From assembly GCA_963707695.1 (NCBI GenBank), contig CAVPQY010000006.1, positions 372,001-436,000 on the forward strand: a stretch of DNA of 64,000 bases, read 5' to 3'. The notes below the pieces were generated by a model, which worked only from the letters and a program-made list of their open reading frames with translations, was not told the origin of the DNA and searched no databases. The stretch's first letter is position 1. Every line of letters starts with the position of its first letter. Below, in pieces: positions 8,283-17,117 of the stretch. A program made the position numbers and the translations under genes. Source of the DNA: JAOPZW01 sp963707695 (GTDB taxonomy: Bacteria > Actinomycetota > Thermoleophilia > Solirubrobacterales > Solirubrobacteraceae).

Positions 8283-9182
8283 GTGCCCGGCCCCGCCGCC
8301 GCGTCCGCGCCGCGGCCGTCCCGACCACTGCCGGTCTGCCTGTCCATCGCCGGCTCGGACTCCGGGGGCGGAGCGGGGATCCAGGCCGACCTCAAGGCCT
8401 TCGCGGCCGCGGGCGTCCACGGCACCACCGCGATCACGGCCATCACCGCGCAGAACACGGTCGCGGTCGAGGCCGTCGAGGCCGTGTCGCCGTCGATGGT
8501 GGTCGCGCAGGTGCGCGCCGTCGTCGAGGACCTCGGCGTGGACGCCGTCAAGGTCGGCATGCTCGGATCGGCCGTGACGACGCGCGCGGTGGCGGACGCG
8601 CTCGACCTCCTGCCGCCCGGGACCCCGGTCGTCGTGGACCCGGTGATGGTGGCCGAGTCCGGCGCGCGGCTGCTCGAGGCCGACGCCCAGATGGCGCTCG
8701 TCGCCCTCATCCTGCCGCGGGCGACGGTCGTCACCCCGAACCTCCCCGAGGCCCGCGTGCTGGCCGGCGACGTCGCCGGCGCGATGACGCCCGCCGAGCT
8801 CGCGGAGGCCATCCTCCTGCTCGGCCCGGGCGCGGTCCTCGTGACCGGCGGGCACCGCGCGGAGGCGACCGACCTCCTGTACGACGGGCGGACGCTGCTC
8901 GAGCTCCCCGGCGAGCGCCACCCGGACGGCGCCGCCCACGGCTCGGGCTGCACGCACTCCTCGACGCTCGCCGCGCACCTCGCGCGCGGGGCGTCGCTCC
9001 CGGACGCCGCTCGGGCGGCGCGGACCGCGGCCGCGGCGGCCGTCCGCGACGGGCTGCGAGGGCTGGGTCGTGGCGCCGGACCGGTCGACGTGCTGGGGAC
9101 CGGGCGAGGGGCGGCGGCACCCGCGGGACCGGTGGCGCCGCCCGCGGGGCGGGCGGCGGGACGCGCCGGGGAGGCGCCCTGA
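8283..9182 (+). CDS. thiD: Hydroxymethylpyrimidine/phosphomethylpyrimidine kinase
   Basis: ThiD phosphorylates HMP and HMP-P in thiamine biosynthesis or salvage. The ribokinase-like signature is complete: SIAGSDSGGGAGIQADLKAF at the N-terminus, VKVGMLGSA, VVVDPVMVAESGARLL, TPNLPEA, and the anion-hole/catalytic HGSGCTHSSTLAAHLARG. The last 45 residues are an Ala/Pro/Gly-rich extension beyond the normal end. GTG at 8283 is 5 bases after the methyltransferase stop. No TPP riboswitch or other thi gene is visible nearby, so it appears to be a detached pathway gene. Confidence 0.93.
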   Translation: MPGPAAASAPRPSRPLPVCLSIAGSDSGGGAGIQADLKAFAAAGVHGTTAITAITAQNTVAVEAVEAVSPSMVVAQVRAVVEDLGVDAVKVGMLGSAVTTRAVADALDLLPPGTPVVVDPVMVAESGARLLEADAQMALVALILPRATVVTPNLPEARVLAGDVAGAMTPAELAEAILLLGPGAVLVTGGHRAEATDLLYDGRTLLELPGERHPDGAAHGSGCTHSSTLAAHLARGASLPDAARAARTAAAAAVRDGLRGLGRGAGPVDVLGTGRGAAAPAGPVAPPAGRAAGRAGEAP

Positions 9183-9213
9183 CCATGGTGGCCGCCCGGC
9201 ACCTCCCGTTTGC

Positions 9214-9219
9214 CATAAT
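9214..9219 (+). promoter_or_regulatory. Putative -10 box before the 9233 gene
   Basis: CATAAT stands out as an AT island in GC-rich sequence, 13 bases before the ATG at 9233. No convincing -35 element is seen. It implies a start of transcription only about 6 bases before the codon, and supports 9233 rather than 9185 as the start. Confidence 0.5.
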
Positions 9220-9232
9220 CGGCGGTCCTGCG

Positions 9233-9481
9233 ATGAGGCTGCTGCGGATGAAGCCGGGACACGGCGAGGTCGTGCTCGCCGAGGGGGACGTCGAGGTCCC
9301 CGAGGACGAGGAGCGCCTCGTCGAGGAGTTCCGGCGCCAGCTCGACCTCGGCATGTGGGCGGCGGTGCCGACCACGGCAGGCGGCGGTCGCCGCGAGGCG
9401 CGCATGGTGCGGAGCTTCGGCGACGTCCCGCGCGACGCCGAGCGCGTCATCTTCTTCCCACGCGCCGCCGGCGGCGCCTGA
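9233..9481 (+). CDS. Small hypothetical protein
   Basis: This 82-residue soluble protein is not recognised. It has an acidic N-terminal half (EGDVEVPEDEERLVEEFRRQLDLGMWAAVPTT) and a basic stretch followed by VIFFPRAAGG. The VEEFRRQLDLGMWAAV segment looks helical and could bind a partner. An upstream in-frame ATG at 9185 would add 16 residues, but the CATAAT box lies inside that stretch, so 9233 is preferred. It sits between thiD and a membrane-anchored hypothetical protein. Function unknown. Confidence 0.6.
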   Translation: MRLLRMKPGHGEVVLAEGDVEVPEDEERLVEEFRRQLDLGMWAAVPTTAGGGRREARMVRSFGDVPRDAERVIFFPRAAGGA

Positions 9482-9510
9482 GTCGGACCGGGGGAGGGGA
9501 ACCTCGAGTC

Positions 9511-10134
9511 ATGGCCCTCGCCCTCGGCGCCACCGCCATCGTCATCGTCGCGCTGCTCTGGGACCTCGTCGCGCCGGCCGTGGGCGAGGCCTGGGCGCGC
9601 AGCCGCGCCCGGCGCGCCGCCGTCCCGGCCGAGGGCTACGACCCGGGCCGCGAACGCCGGGCCGAGGCGCGCGCCCGCCAGCTCCTGCGCTCCTGCGTCA
9701 ACGACGAGGAGTGGGAGATGTACCGCGACCTGGGCTTCGTCCGGGTCTGGGGCGGGCTGGCCACCGGGCCGGACCAGGGCGGGACCGAGGCCACGCGCGT
9801 CGGCGCGCCCTACGCCTACCTCGTCTACCCGCACAAGCCGGTCGTCGCCTACCTGCCCCAGACGCACGAGCTCCTCAGCGAGTACTGCGTCACCTTCCCG
9901 GACGAGACGCGCCCGTACGGGTCGGCGCGCCTGCCCGACAGCGACGACGTGCTCGCGAAGTGGATGGCGCTCACGGGCGACGAGCGCCGCCTGATCCACG
10001 AGGCGAACATGCACCTGCCGGGGCGGCAGGTCGACCCCAAGCAGGTCCGTCGCGACCTCTGGCGCCTCAGCCAGTGGGAGCGGGAGCGGCTCGTCAGGCG
10101 CCAGCGCTCGGCGGGTATCGTCCCCGCCCCGTGA
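9511..10134 (+). CDS. Membrane-anchored hypothetical protein
   Basis: This 207-residue protein has one N-terminal membrane helix (about residues 2-22, ALALGATAIVIVALLWDLVA), then a basic stretch and a soluble domain rich in Tyr and Trp (WEMYRDLGFVRVWGGLA; YAYLVYPHKPVVAYLPQTHELLSEYCV). I do not recognise the domain. A GGGGGAGGGGA ribosome binding site precedes the ATG at 9511. The stop overlaps the ilvD GTG as GTGA, so translation of ilvD may be coupled to it. No enzyme motif is visible. Confidence 0.7.
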   Translation: MALALGATAIVIVALLWDLVAPAVGEAWARSRARRAAVPAEGYDPGRERRAEARARQLLRSCVNDEEWEMYRDLGFVRVWGGLATGPDQGGTEATRVGAPYAYLVYPHKPVVAYLPQTHELLSEYCVTFPDETRPYGSARLPDSDDVLAKWMALTGDERRLIHEANMHLPGRQVDPKQVRRDLWRLSQWERERLVRRQRSAGIVPAP

Positions 10135-11816
10135 GCGCCACCGAGACCTTCGACGTCAAGCACCGATCGCGGGCCCTCACCGAGGGGCCGCACCGCGCGG
10201 CGGCCCGCTCGTACCTCAAGGGCGCCGGCTACAGCGACGAGGACCTCGCCAAGCCGATCATCGGGGTCGCGTCGACGTGGATCGAGACGATGCCGTGCAA
10301 CATCCACCTGCGGGCGCTCGCCGCGAAGGTCAAGGAGGGCATCCGCGCCGCCGGCGCGACGCCCATGGAGTTCAACACCATCGCGATCTCGGACGGGATC
10401 ACGATGGGGACGCCCGGCATGAAGACCTCGCTCGTGTCGCGCGAGCTCATCGCGGACTCGATCGAGCTCGTCACCCGCGGGCACCTCTTCGATGCCGTGA
10501 TCGCCCTCTCGGGGTGCGACAAGACCCTGCCCGGAACGGTCATGGCCCTCGCCCGGCTCGACGTGCCCGGCGTCATGCTCTACGGCGGCTCGGTGCCGCC
10601 CGGCCGCTGGCGCGGGCGCGAGGTCACGATCCTCGACGTCTTCGAGGGCGTCGGGGCCGAGGCCACCGGTCGCATGACCGAGGACGAGCTCCACGAGCTC
10701 GAGGCGGCCGCGACGCCCGGGCCCGGCGCGTGCGGCGGCCAGTTCACGGCCAACACGATGGCCATGGCCTTCGAGGTCATGGGCTTCAGCCCCTCCGGGG
10801 CCGCGATGGTCGACGCCCAGGCGGCGACGAAGGCGGACGTCGCCTACGCCTCGGGCCAGCTCGTCGTCGACGTCCTGCGCCGGGGGCTCTTCCCCAGCGA
10901 CGTCATCACGCGGCCCGCGCTGGAGAACGCGATCGCCGCCGTGGCGGCCAGCGGCGGCTCGACCAACGCCGTGCTGCACCTGCTGGCCGTGGCGCGCGAG
11001 ATCGGCGTCGACCTCACGATCGACGACTTCGACCGCATCAGCGAGCGCACGCCGCTCCTGTGCGACCTCAAGCCGGGCGGGCGCTTCAACGCCGTCGACC
11101 TCGGCGCCGCCGGCGGCGTCCCGGTGCTCCTCAAGCGCCTCGCCGAGGCCGGGCTGCTCCAGGAGGACGCCATCACCGTCGAGGGCGTGCCGATCGGCGA
11201 CCACGCGCGCGCCGCGCAGGAGACCCCGGGCCAGCAGGTCGTCCGGCCGCTGAGCGACCCCGTCAAGGCCACCGGCGGCCTGGCCATCCTGCGCGGGAAC
11301 CTCGCGCCCGACGGGTGCGTCGTGAAGCTCTCCGGGCACGAGCGGCGCCACCACCGCGGCCCGGCGCGCGTCTTCGACGGCGAAGAGGGCGCGATGGAGG
11401 CCGTGACGGAGGGCCGGATCCAGGCCGGCGACGTCGTCGTCATCCGCAACGAAGGCCCGGCCGGCGGCCCCGGCATGCGCGAGATGCTCGCGGTCACGGC
11501 CGCGATCAACGGCGCCGGGCTGGGCGAGGACGTCGCCCTGCTCACCGACGGGCGCTTCAGCGGCGCCACCCACGGCTTCATGGCCGGCCACGTCGCCCCC
11601 GAGGCGGTGCGCGGCGGCCCGATCGCGGCGGTGCGCGAGGGGGACTACGTCACGATCGACGTCGACCGCCGGCGCCTGGACGTCGACCTCGACGACGACG
11701 AGATCGCCCGGCGCGTCGCCGCATGGACGCCGCTGGAGCCCTCCGACCGCACCGGCGTCCTCGCGAAGTACGCCAAGCTCGTCGGCAGCGCCGCCGAGGG
11801 CGCGATCACCGCGTAG
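10131..11816 (+). CDS. ilvD: Dihydroxy-acid dehydratase
   Basis: IlvD converts 2,3-dihydroxy acids to 2-keto acids in isoleucine and valine synthesis using an Fe-S cluster. The 561-residue protein has the expected cluster cysteines in ETMPCNIH, LSGCDKTLPGT and GPGACGGQFTANTMA, and the C-terminal LLTDGRFSGATHGFMAGHVAPEA substrate motif. Length is normal. No other ilv or leu gene lies in the window. The GTG overlaps the stop of the preceding membrane protein gene. Downstream it faces the 11858 hydrolase tail to tail. Confidence 0.96.
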   Translation: MSATETFDVKHRSRALTEGPHRAAARSYLKGAGYSDEDLAKPIIGVASTWIETMPCNIHLRALAAKVKEGIRAAGATPMEFNTIAISDGITMGTPGMKTSLVSRELIADSIELVTRGHLFDAVIALSGCDKTLPGTVMALARLDVPGVMLYGGSVPPGRWRGREVTILDVFEGVGAEATGRMTEDELHELEAAATPGPGACGGQFTANTMAMAFEVMGFSPSGAAMVDAQAATKADVAYASGQLVVDVLRRGLFPSDVITRPALENAIAAVAASGGSTNAVLHLLAVAREIGVDLTIDDFDRISERTPLLCDLKPGGRFNAVDLGAAGGVPVLLKRLAEAGLLQEDAITVEGVPIGDHARAAQETPGQQVVRPLSDPVKATGGLAILRGNLAPDGCVVKLSGHERRHHRGPARVFDGEEGAMEAVTEGRIQAGDVVVIRNEGPAGGPGMREMLAVTAAINGAGLGEDVALLTDGRFSGATHGFMAGHVAPEAVRGGPIAAVREGDYVTIDVDRRRLDVDLDDDEIARRVAAWTPLEPSDRTGVLAKYAKLVGSAAEGAITA

Positions 11817-11857
11817 CGGGCGGCGCGGCGGCCGGGCGCGCCGAGGCGTCCGGGAGC

Positions 11858-12874
11858 TCAGTCGGCGGGATCCGTCGCCTGCGCCCGCGCCTCGCGCTCG
11901 GTGAGCTCGGGGCCGGGGATGTCGCGGCCGGGCTGGTCGCCGCCCTCGCCGGCGCCCTCGTGCAGGAAGCCCTCCAGCAGGGCGTTGAACGCCGCGGGCC
12001 GCTCGAGCATCGCGACGTGCCCGGTGTCGCGGTAGATGACCTTGCGGGCCTTCGGGATCAGGCGCTCGAACTCGAAGGCGTCGCGGACGGGCACGAGGCG
12101 GTCCTCCTCGCCCCAGACGATGAGCGTCGGGCAGGCGATCTCCGGCAGCCGCTCGCGGATCGGGTAGTCCGTCAGGGCGTCGAGCGCGTCGACGAAGCCC
12201 GACGTGCCGCTGCCGTGCAGCAGCTCGGCGCTCAGCGGACCCGGGAGCAGCTCGGGGTGGGCCGCGACGATCGCCAGCAGCGCGCGCCGCGTGCGACGGC
12301 GCCGGACGAGCGTGTCCGAGCGCGACGCGAGCCAGCCGCCCCAGGCGGTCAGGCGCCGCTCGACGCGTCGCAGGGCGCGGAGGACGTGCTCGTTGCGCTG
12401 GAACTCGATCGAGAGCCCGGCGGCGCTGACGAGCACGAGGCGCTCGACGCGCGCCGGGAACTGGATCGCGACCTCGGCCGCGATGAAGCCGCCCATCGAG
12501 TTGCCCACGAGCGCGACCGCGTCCAGGCCGAGGACGTCGAGCACCCCCTCCACGAGGCGGCCGTAGCCGGGGATCGAGATCTTCTCGGGCGGCATCGGCG
12601 ACTGACCGAACCCGGGCAGGTCCAGCGCGACGACGCGGTGGTCCTCGGCCAGGACCGGCAGCTGCTCGAGCCAGTTCTGCCAGGACCCCGAGAGCCCGTG
12701 GACGAAGACCACGGGCGGGCCGGAGCCGAGGTCGATGACGTTGACCGCCTGGCCGCCGACGTCCACCCACCGCTGGTGGGCGCGCCAGTCGACGTCGAGC
12801 CAGGGCGAGCGGCCCTGGGGCCCGTAGGCGTCGAGGTCGACGGGCCGGCGCCGCGGGGGCGAGGCGGTGGTCAT
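11858..12874 (-). CDS. Alpha/beta hydrolase
   Basis: This 338-residue alpha/beta hydrolase has the oxyanion HG (VVFVHGLSGSWQNW), nucleophile elbow GNSMGG (Ser), acid in LIVWGEEDRLVPV and catalytic His in RDTGHVAMLERP. A cap region of about 70 residues with Arg-rich helices follows the nucleophile strand. The last 35 residues are polar and probably disordered. Resemblance is to the MhpC/epoxide hydrolase-like class; the substrate is unknown. ATG at 12874 lies 9 bases after a TATGCT box on this strand (12889-12884), shared with the divergent gene at 12926. Confidence 0.85.
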   Translation of the reverse strand: MTTASPPRRRPVDLDAYGPQGRSPWLDVDWRAHQRWVDVGGQAVNVIDLGSGPPVVFVHGLSGSWQNWLEQLPVLAEDHRVVALDLPGFGQSPMPPEKISIPGYGRLVEGVLDVLGLDAVALVGNSMGGFIAAEVAIQFPARVERLVLVSAAGLSIEFQRNEHVLRALRRVERRLTAWGGWLASRSDTLVRRRRTRRALLAIVAAHPELLPGPLSAELLHGSGTSGFVDALDALTDYPIRERLPEIACPTLIVWGEEDRLVPVRDAFEFERLIPKARKVIYRDTGHVAMLERPAAFNALLEGFLHEGAGEGGDQPGRDIPGPELTEREARAQATDPAD

Positions 12875-12883
12875 GGTCGCTCC

Positions 12884-12891
12884 AGCATAAT
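12884..12891. promoter_or_regulatory. Overlapping divergent -10 boxes
   Basis: The AGCATAAT octamer reads as CATAAT on the plus strand (12886-12891) and TATGCT on the minus strand (12889-12884). Only 51 bases separate the divergent start codons at 12874 and 12926, so one melted region may serve both genes. Confidence 0.5.
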
Positions 12892-12925
12892 CGGGCGGCC
12901 GCCGTCCCCCGACGCCCCTGCACCC

Positions 12926-13492
12926 ATGCGGATCGCCCTCGACATCGACTCGACCCTCCACCACTACTGGGACGTCCTCTCGGACGCCGCCCGCCGGCGC
13001 TTCGGCGTCGCGCTGCCCTACGAGGTGCAGTCGAGCTACGGCATCACCCGCCTGCGGGAGGACCAGCTCGCCGTCTGCGTCGCCGAGACGCACCGCGAGC
13101 CGGTCATCCTGGCCGGCGTGCCCTACCCGGGAGCCGTCGAGGTCGTCAACCGCTGGCACGCCGAGGGGCACTTCATCCACGTCACGAGCCACCGCGACGT
13201 CGCCGCGCACGACGCCACGGCCCGCTGGCTGGAGCAGATCGGCCTCGCCCACGACGACCTGCACTGCTCGATGGACAAGATCAGCCGCTGCGTCGAGCTC
13301 GGCATCGACGTCCTCGTCGACGACGCCCCGGACAACCTCCGCGGCGCCCTGGAGCACGGGATCGTCCCCGCGACGATCGCCCACCCGTGGAACCGCGACG
13401 TCTGCGAGGAGGAGGGCGTGCTGTGCGCGCCCGACTGGGCCGGGCTCGCGGCGCGCCTGGACCCGGTCCTCACCGGGGTTCGCGTCGCCTAG
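12926..13492 (+). CDS. HAD-superfamily phosphatase, 5'(3')-deoxyribonucleotidase-like
   Basis: This 188-residue protein starts with a HAD motif I (MRIALDIDSTLHHYWD). The motif II region is HFIHVTSHRDVAAH and the motif III/IV region is GIDVLVDDAPDNLRGALEHG. The arrangement resembles the NT5C-like deoxyribonucleotidases, but nucleotide specificity is inference. It is followed without a gap by the PlsC-like gene, whose GTG shares the last G of this TAG stop. The divergent promoter at 12884-12891 serves its start with a leader of about 28 bases. Confidence 0.8.
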   Translation: MRIALDIDSTLHHYWDVLSDAARRRFGVALPYEVQSSYGITRLREDQLAVCVAETHREPVILAGVPYPGAVEVVNRWHAEGHFIHVTSHRDVAAHDATARWLEQIGLAHDDLHCSMDKISRCVELGIDVLVDDAPDNLRGALEHGIVPATIAHPWNRDVCEEEGVLCAPDWAGLAARLDPVLTGVRVA

Positions 13493-14363
13493 TGGCCGAC
13501 GGGCGCTCGCCGATCGGCGGGGAGGTCGCCACGCGCGACCTGCGCCCGTACCTCCCGGGCGTCGAGCCCGAGCGGACGATCACCGACTGGGGGCGCTCGG
13601 AGCGGGTCGAGGGGCTGCTGGACCGGACGGTCTACGAGTTCCTCTACCGCCTCTGGTTCCGGGTCGAGGTCGAGGGCGTCGAGCACGTGCCGTCGACCGG
13701 CGGCGCCCTGCTCGTCTCGAACCACGCGGGCGCCCTGCCGCCCGACGCGGCGATGATCGCCAAGGCGATCAAGGAGGAGCACCCGCGCCCGCGGCCGCTG
13801 CACCTGACCGTCGAGCACTTCTTCCGGGGCTACCCCGGGCTTCTCGATGCTCCTGCCCGAAGATCGGCGCGGTGGCGGCCCACCCGGCCAACGTCCACCG
13901 CCTGCTCTTCGACGAGGAGCAGCTCGTGCTCGTCTTCCCCGAGGGGCGCAAGGGGACCGAGAAGCTCTACCGCGACCGCTACCGGCTGCGCCGCTTCGGC
14001 CGGGGCGGGTTCGTGGAGGCGGCGATGCGGGCCCGCGCCCCGATCGTGCCGATCGCGGTCGTCGGCGCGGAGGAGGCGATGCCCGCCTTCGCCCAGCTCG
14101 GGCTGCTCAAGCGCCTGACGGGCCTGCTCTACGTCCCGATCACGCCGACCTTCCCGCACTTCGGCGTCCTCGGCGGCATGGCCTACCTGCCGGCGAAGTT
14201 CCGCATCCGCTTCCTGCCGCCGGTGCCCACGGACGACCTCGGCTCCGACGAGCCGTGGGAGGACAAGGCGCTCGTGCAGTCGATCGCGCACGAGGTCCGC
14301 GCGTCGATCCAGGAGGAGCTCTACGACATGCTGGCCGAGCGCCGGTCGGTCTGGCTGGGCTGA
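13492..14363 (+). CDS. PlsC-like lysophospholipid acyltransferase (frameshifted)
   Basis: The N-terminal part (DWGRSERVEGLLDRTVYEFL, VEGVEHVPSTGGALLVSNHA) and the C-terminal part (VLVFPEGRKGTEKLYRDRYR, APIVPIAVVGAEEAMPAF) form one glycerolipid acyltransferase. Such enzymes normally carry an HX4D-type motif; the region here reads SNHAGALPPDA, so the His and Asp are present. The frames change between 13830 and 13871; two extra G bases (near 13834 and 13860) or one lost base would repair it. The 289-residue product pairs with the SDR gene after it, a linkage also seen as Rv0501-Rv0502 in mycobacteria. Confidence 0.82.
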
Positions 14364-14366
14364 GCC

Positions 14367-15647
14367 GTGACCTCGCGGCGCATCCTCGTCACCGGGCTCT
14401 CGACGTCCTGGGGGTCGCGGCTGGCCCAGGCCCTCGAGCAGGACCCCGCCGTCGAGGCCGTCATCGGCGTCGACCGCACGCCGCCCAAGGTCGAGCTCGA
14501 GCGCACGGAGTTCGTGCGCGTGGCCGACAGCCAGTCGCTCATCCGCCGCATCGTCGAGGCCGCCGAGGTCGACACCGTCGTCGACACGCGGCTCGTGGCC
14601 GACTCCGTCGTCACGACGGCGCGGCGCGCGCACGAGAACAACGTCATCGGGACGCTGAACGTCCTGGCCGCGTGCGGCGGCGCCGACTCGCCCGTCCGCA
14701 AGGTCGTCTTCCGCTCGAGCGCCCACGTCTACGGCGCCGAGCAGGACGACCCGGCCTTCTTCACCGAGGAGACCCGCCGCCGCCACGCGCCGCGGACGGC
14801 GATCGAGCGCGACGTGGTCGAGGCCGAGGGCGCCGTCGCCGACTTCGCCGCCCGCCATCCCGACGTGACGGTGACCGTCCTGCGCTTCGCCGACGCGCTG
14901 GGCCCCGGCGTGCGCTCGTCGCTCATGACCCTCCTGGGGCTGCCCGTGGTGCCGACCATCCTCGGGTTCGAGCCGCGCTTCCAGGTCCTCCACGCCGACG
15001 ACGTCGCCGGGTCGCTCCTGCACGCGGTGCGCCACGACCTCGACGGCGCCTTCAACTGCGCCGCCGACGGCGTCCTGGGGCTGGGGGAGGCGCTCGGCCT
15101 GCTGGGGAAGCCGGCCGCGCCGGTGCTCCCGCCCTGGGGGACCGGCCTGGCCGCCGCCGTGGTCAGCCGCGCGGGCGTCCGCCTGCCGCCCGAGCTGCTC
15201 GGCCTGCTGCGCTACGGCCGCGGCCTCGACAACCGGCGCCTGAAGGCGACGGGCTACCGCTTCACGCGCACGACCCGCGAGACCGTGCTCGACCTGCGCC
15301 GCCAGCAGCGGCTGGCCCGCTTCCGCCAGGACCAGCCCGCCTACCGCTACGAGCGCGAGGTCGAGGAGTTCCTGCGCTTCAGCCCGAGCGTCCGGCGCGA
15401 CGGCGCCTCGGCGGCGGCGCGCGGGCTGCTCGCCGGCGCGGGCGCCGAGGCGCCGGCCGCCAACCGCCCCGCCGGGGCGGCCCTGGGCGGGAACGGCATC
15501 GACGACCTGCCGGCGACCGACCTCCTGGCGCTGCTGCCGTCGCTGCCGGCGGGCGACCTCGCCGCACTGGCCGCGCACGAGCGCGCCCACGGGGCCCGTC
15601 CGGAGGTCCTGACCGCCATCGAGCGGCTTCTGCGCGCCAAGGCGTAG
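14367..15647 (+). CDS. NAD-dependent epimerase/dehydratase (SDR) with C-terminal extension
   Basis: This 426-residue extended SDR starts RRILVTGLSTSWGSRLAQAL, where the usual GxxGxxG loop is altered to GLSTSWG. FRSSAHVYG replaces the Ser of the active site region, and a canonical YxxxK is not evident; the enzyme may have an altered site or bind without catalysis. Residues after about 330 form a separate Ala-rich tail ending in a short helical DLPATDLLALLPSLPAGDL segment. Close linkage to the acyltransferase suggests joint work on a lipid. GTG start, 3 bases after the preceding stop. Confidence 0.78.
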   Translation: MTSRRILVTGLSTSWGSRLAQALEQDPAVEAVIGVDRTPPKVELERTEFVRVADSQSLIRRIVEAAEVDTVVDTRLVADSVVTTARRAHENNVIGTLNVLAACGGADSPVRKVVFRSSAHVYGAEQDDPAFFTEETRRRHAPRTAIERDVVEAEGAVADFAARHPDVTVTVLRFADALGPGVRSSLMTLLGLPVVPTILGFEPRFQVLHADDVAGSLLHAVRHDLDGAFNCAADGVLGLGEALGLLGKPAAPVLPPWGTGLAAAVVSRAGVRLPPELLGLLRYGRGLDNRRLKATGYRFTRTTRETVLDLRRQQRLARFRQDQPAYRYEREVEEFLRFSPSVRRDGASAAARGLLAGAGAEAPAANRPAGAALGGNGIDDLPATDLLALLPSLPAGDLAALAAHERAHGARPEVLTAIERLLRAKA

Positions 15648-15688
15648 CACGCACGCAGCAGGCCCGCTTGCAGGGACATCCGCGATCT

Positions 15689-15710
15689 GCGCCAGTCCCT
15701 ACACTGGCGC
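15689..15710. promoter_or_regulatory. 8-bp inverted repeat overlapping a possible -10 box
   Basis: GCGCCAGT (15689-15696) and ACTGGCGC (15703-15710) are perfect arms around 6 bases. A TACACT box (15700-15705) lies across the right arm, 35 bases before the ATG at 15741. There is no T-run, so an operator or mRNA hairpin is likelier than a terminator. Confidence 0.4.
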
Positions 15711-15740
15711 CGCCCCGGTCAGCAAGGAAGCTCCGCCCTC

Positions 15741-16785
15741 ATGCGCTCGCGCTCGATCCTCTTCGTCGTCGTCCTCGTGCTCGTCCTCGTCGGCTCGCTC
15801 GCCGGGGTGGTCTACGCGTACGACCAGGCCCACCGCGACCAGATCGCGAAGGGCGTCTCGGTCGGCGGCGTCGACGTCGGCGGGCTGACCGGCGCCGAGG
15901 CGCGCTCGCGGCTCCAGCGCGAGCTCGTGGACCCGCTCGAGCGGCCCATCGTCGTCCGCCACGGCAAGCACCGGTGGCGCCTGGGGGCCGCAGAGGCGCG
16001 GATCGCCGCCAACCTCGACGCCACCATCGAGCAGGCGCTGTCGCGGTCGCGCGACGGCAACCCGATCCAGCGGGCCTGGCGCGGGCTGACCGGCCAGACG
16101 GTCAGCGCGCGCCTCGAGCCAGAGGTCACGTACTCCGAGCGGGCCGTCACCCGCCTGCTGGTCGCGGGTGCGGGCCGGCGTCGACCGCCCGGCCAAGGAC
16201 GCCACCGTGAAGATCTCCGGCGCCGGCGTGCAGGAGGTCGACGGGCAGACCGGCCTGGCCGCGCGCACCCGCGTGCTGCGCCGCCGCATCCGCGCCGCGA
16301 TCACCGACCCGAGCGCCCGCCGTCGGTTCGTGGTCCGGACGAAGACGACGCAGCCGGCGGTCACCCGCGCGGACCTGGCCGAGAAGTACGAGACGGTCGT
16401 CGTCGTCAACCGCGGCGCGTTCAAGCTCACGCTCTACAAGCGCCTGAAGACGGTCAAGACGTACCCGATCGCCGTCGGCCAGATCGGCCTGGAGACCCCG
16501 GCCGGCCTCTACGCCGTCCAGAACAAGGCCGTCAACCCCGCCTGGCACGTCCCCAACAGCGCGTGGGCGGGCGACCTCGCCGGCAAGGTCATCTCCGGCA
16601 GCGACCCCACCAACCCGATCAAGGCGCGCTGGCTGGGCATCTACGACGGGGTGGGCATCCACGGAACCAGCGACGACGCCTCGATCGGCAGCGCCGCCTC
16701 CCACGGCTGCATCCGCATGCACGTCTCCGACGTCGAGGACCTGTACGAGCGCGTCCCGGTCGGGGCGTCGGTCTACATCGCCTAG
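15741..16785 (+). CDS. L,D-transpeptidase with PG-binding_4-like domain (frameshifted)
   Basis: L,D-transpeptidases make 3-3 crosslinks in peptidoglycan or attach proteins to it. A single membrane anchor (residues 5-27) is followed by a VanW-adjacent type domain (GVSVGGVDVGGLTGAEARSR) and then the YkuD catalytic domain. The latter has VVVVNRGAFKLTLYKRL, HGTSDDASIGSAASHGCIRM with the catalytic Cys, and the DVEDLYERVPVGASVYI end. One extra G at 16164-16167 breaks the frame between the two domains; removing it restores about 347 residues. It ends 4 bases over the convergent gene at 16782. Confidence 0.88.
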
Positions 16786-17117
16786 CCGGCCGCGGCCTCG
16801 TCGCCGCCCGCCTCGCCGCCCGCGCGCTCCGCCGCCGAGGAGGCCGGGACCCCGATCTCGGCCACCGGCACCTCCTCCCAGCCTCGTTCGAGGAGGAAGG
16901 CATGGTGGCCCTGGTGGCGAAGGACCAGAGCGCCGATGAAGATCCCCCGCTCGCGCTTGCGCATCACCGCGTACCACATCGTCGTCGCGTCGCTCGTGCC
17001 CTGGATCTCGTGCCACGGCCGCGGGACGGGGCGGTCCGGCCGGGCGATCCCGGCCTCGAGCAGCTGCTTGCGGGTGGCGACCTGACCCGTGGCGGTGTCG
17101 ATGCAGAAGACGGCCAT
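16782..17117 (-). CDS. Hypothetical protein divergent from the recombinase
   Basis: This 111-residue soluble protein is not recognised. It begins MAVFCIDTATGQVATRKQLL, has a central WHEIQGTSDATTMWYAVMRKRERGIFI region and an Ala/Glu/Gly-rich tail (about 25 residues). The ATG shares two bases with the recombinase ATG on the other strand (CATG at 17115-17118). A TATCCT box lies 8 bases upstream (17131-17126), so the transcript is probably leaderless. No enzymatic motif is visible. Confidence 0.65.
   Translation of the reverse strand: MAVFCIDTATGQVATRKQLLEAGIARPDRPVPRPWHEIQGTSDATTMWYAVMRKRERGIFIGALVLRHQGHHAFLLERGWEEVPVAEIGVPASSAAERAGGEAGGDEAAAG

Noticed and set aside
11817..11857. GC-rich gap between ilvD and the convergent hydrolase as a terminator
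   Set aside because: No stem of adequate length with U-tract could be drawn.
16782..17117. Antitoxin or excisionase paired with the recombinase
   Set aside because: There is no helix-turn-helix and no att-like repeat nearby; the recombinase is of the housekeeping Xer type.
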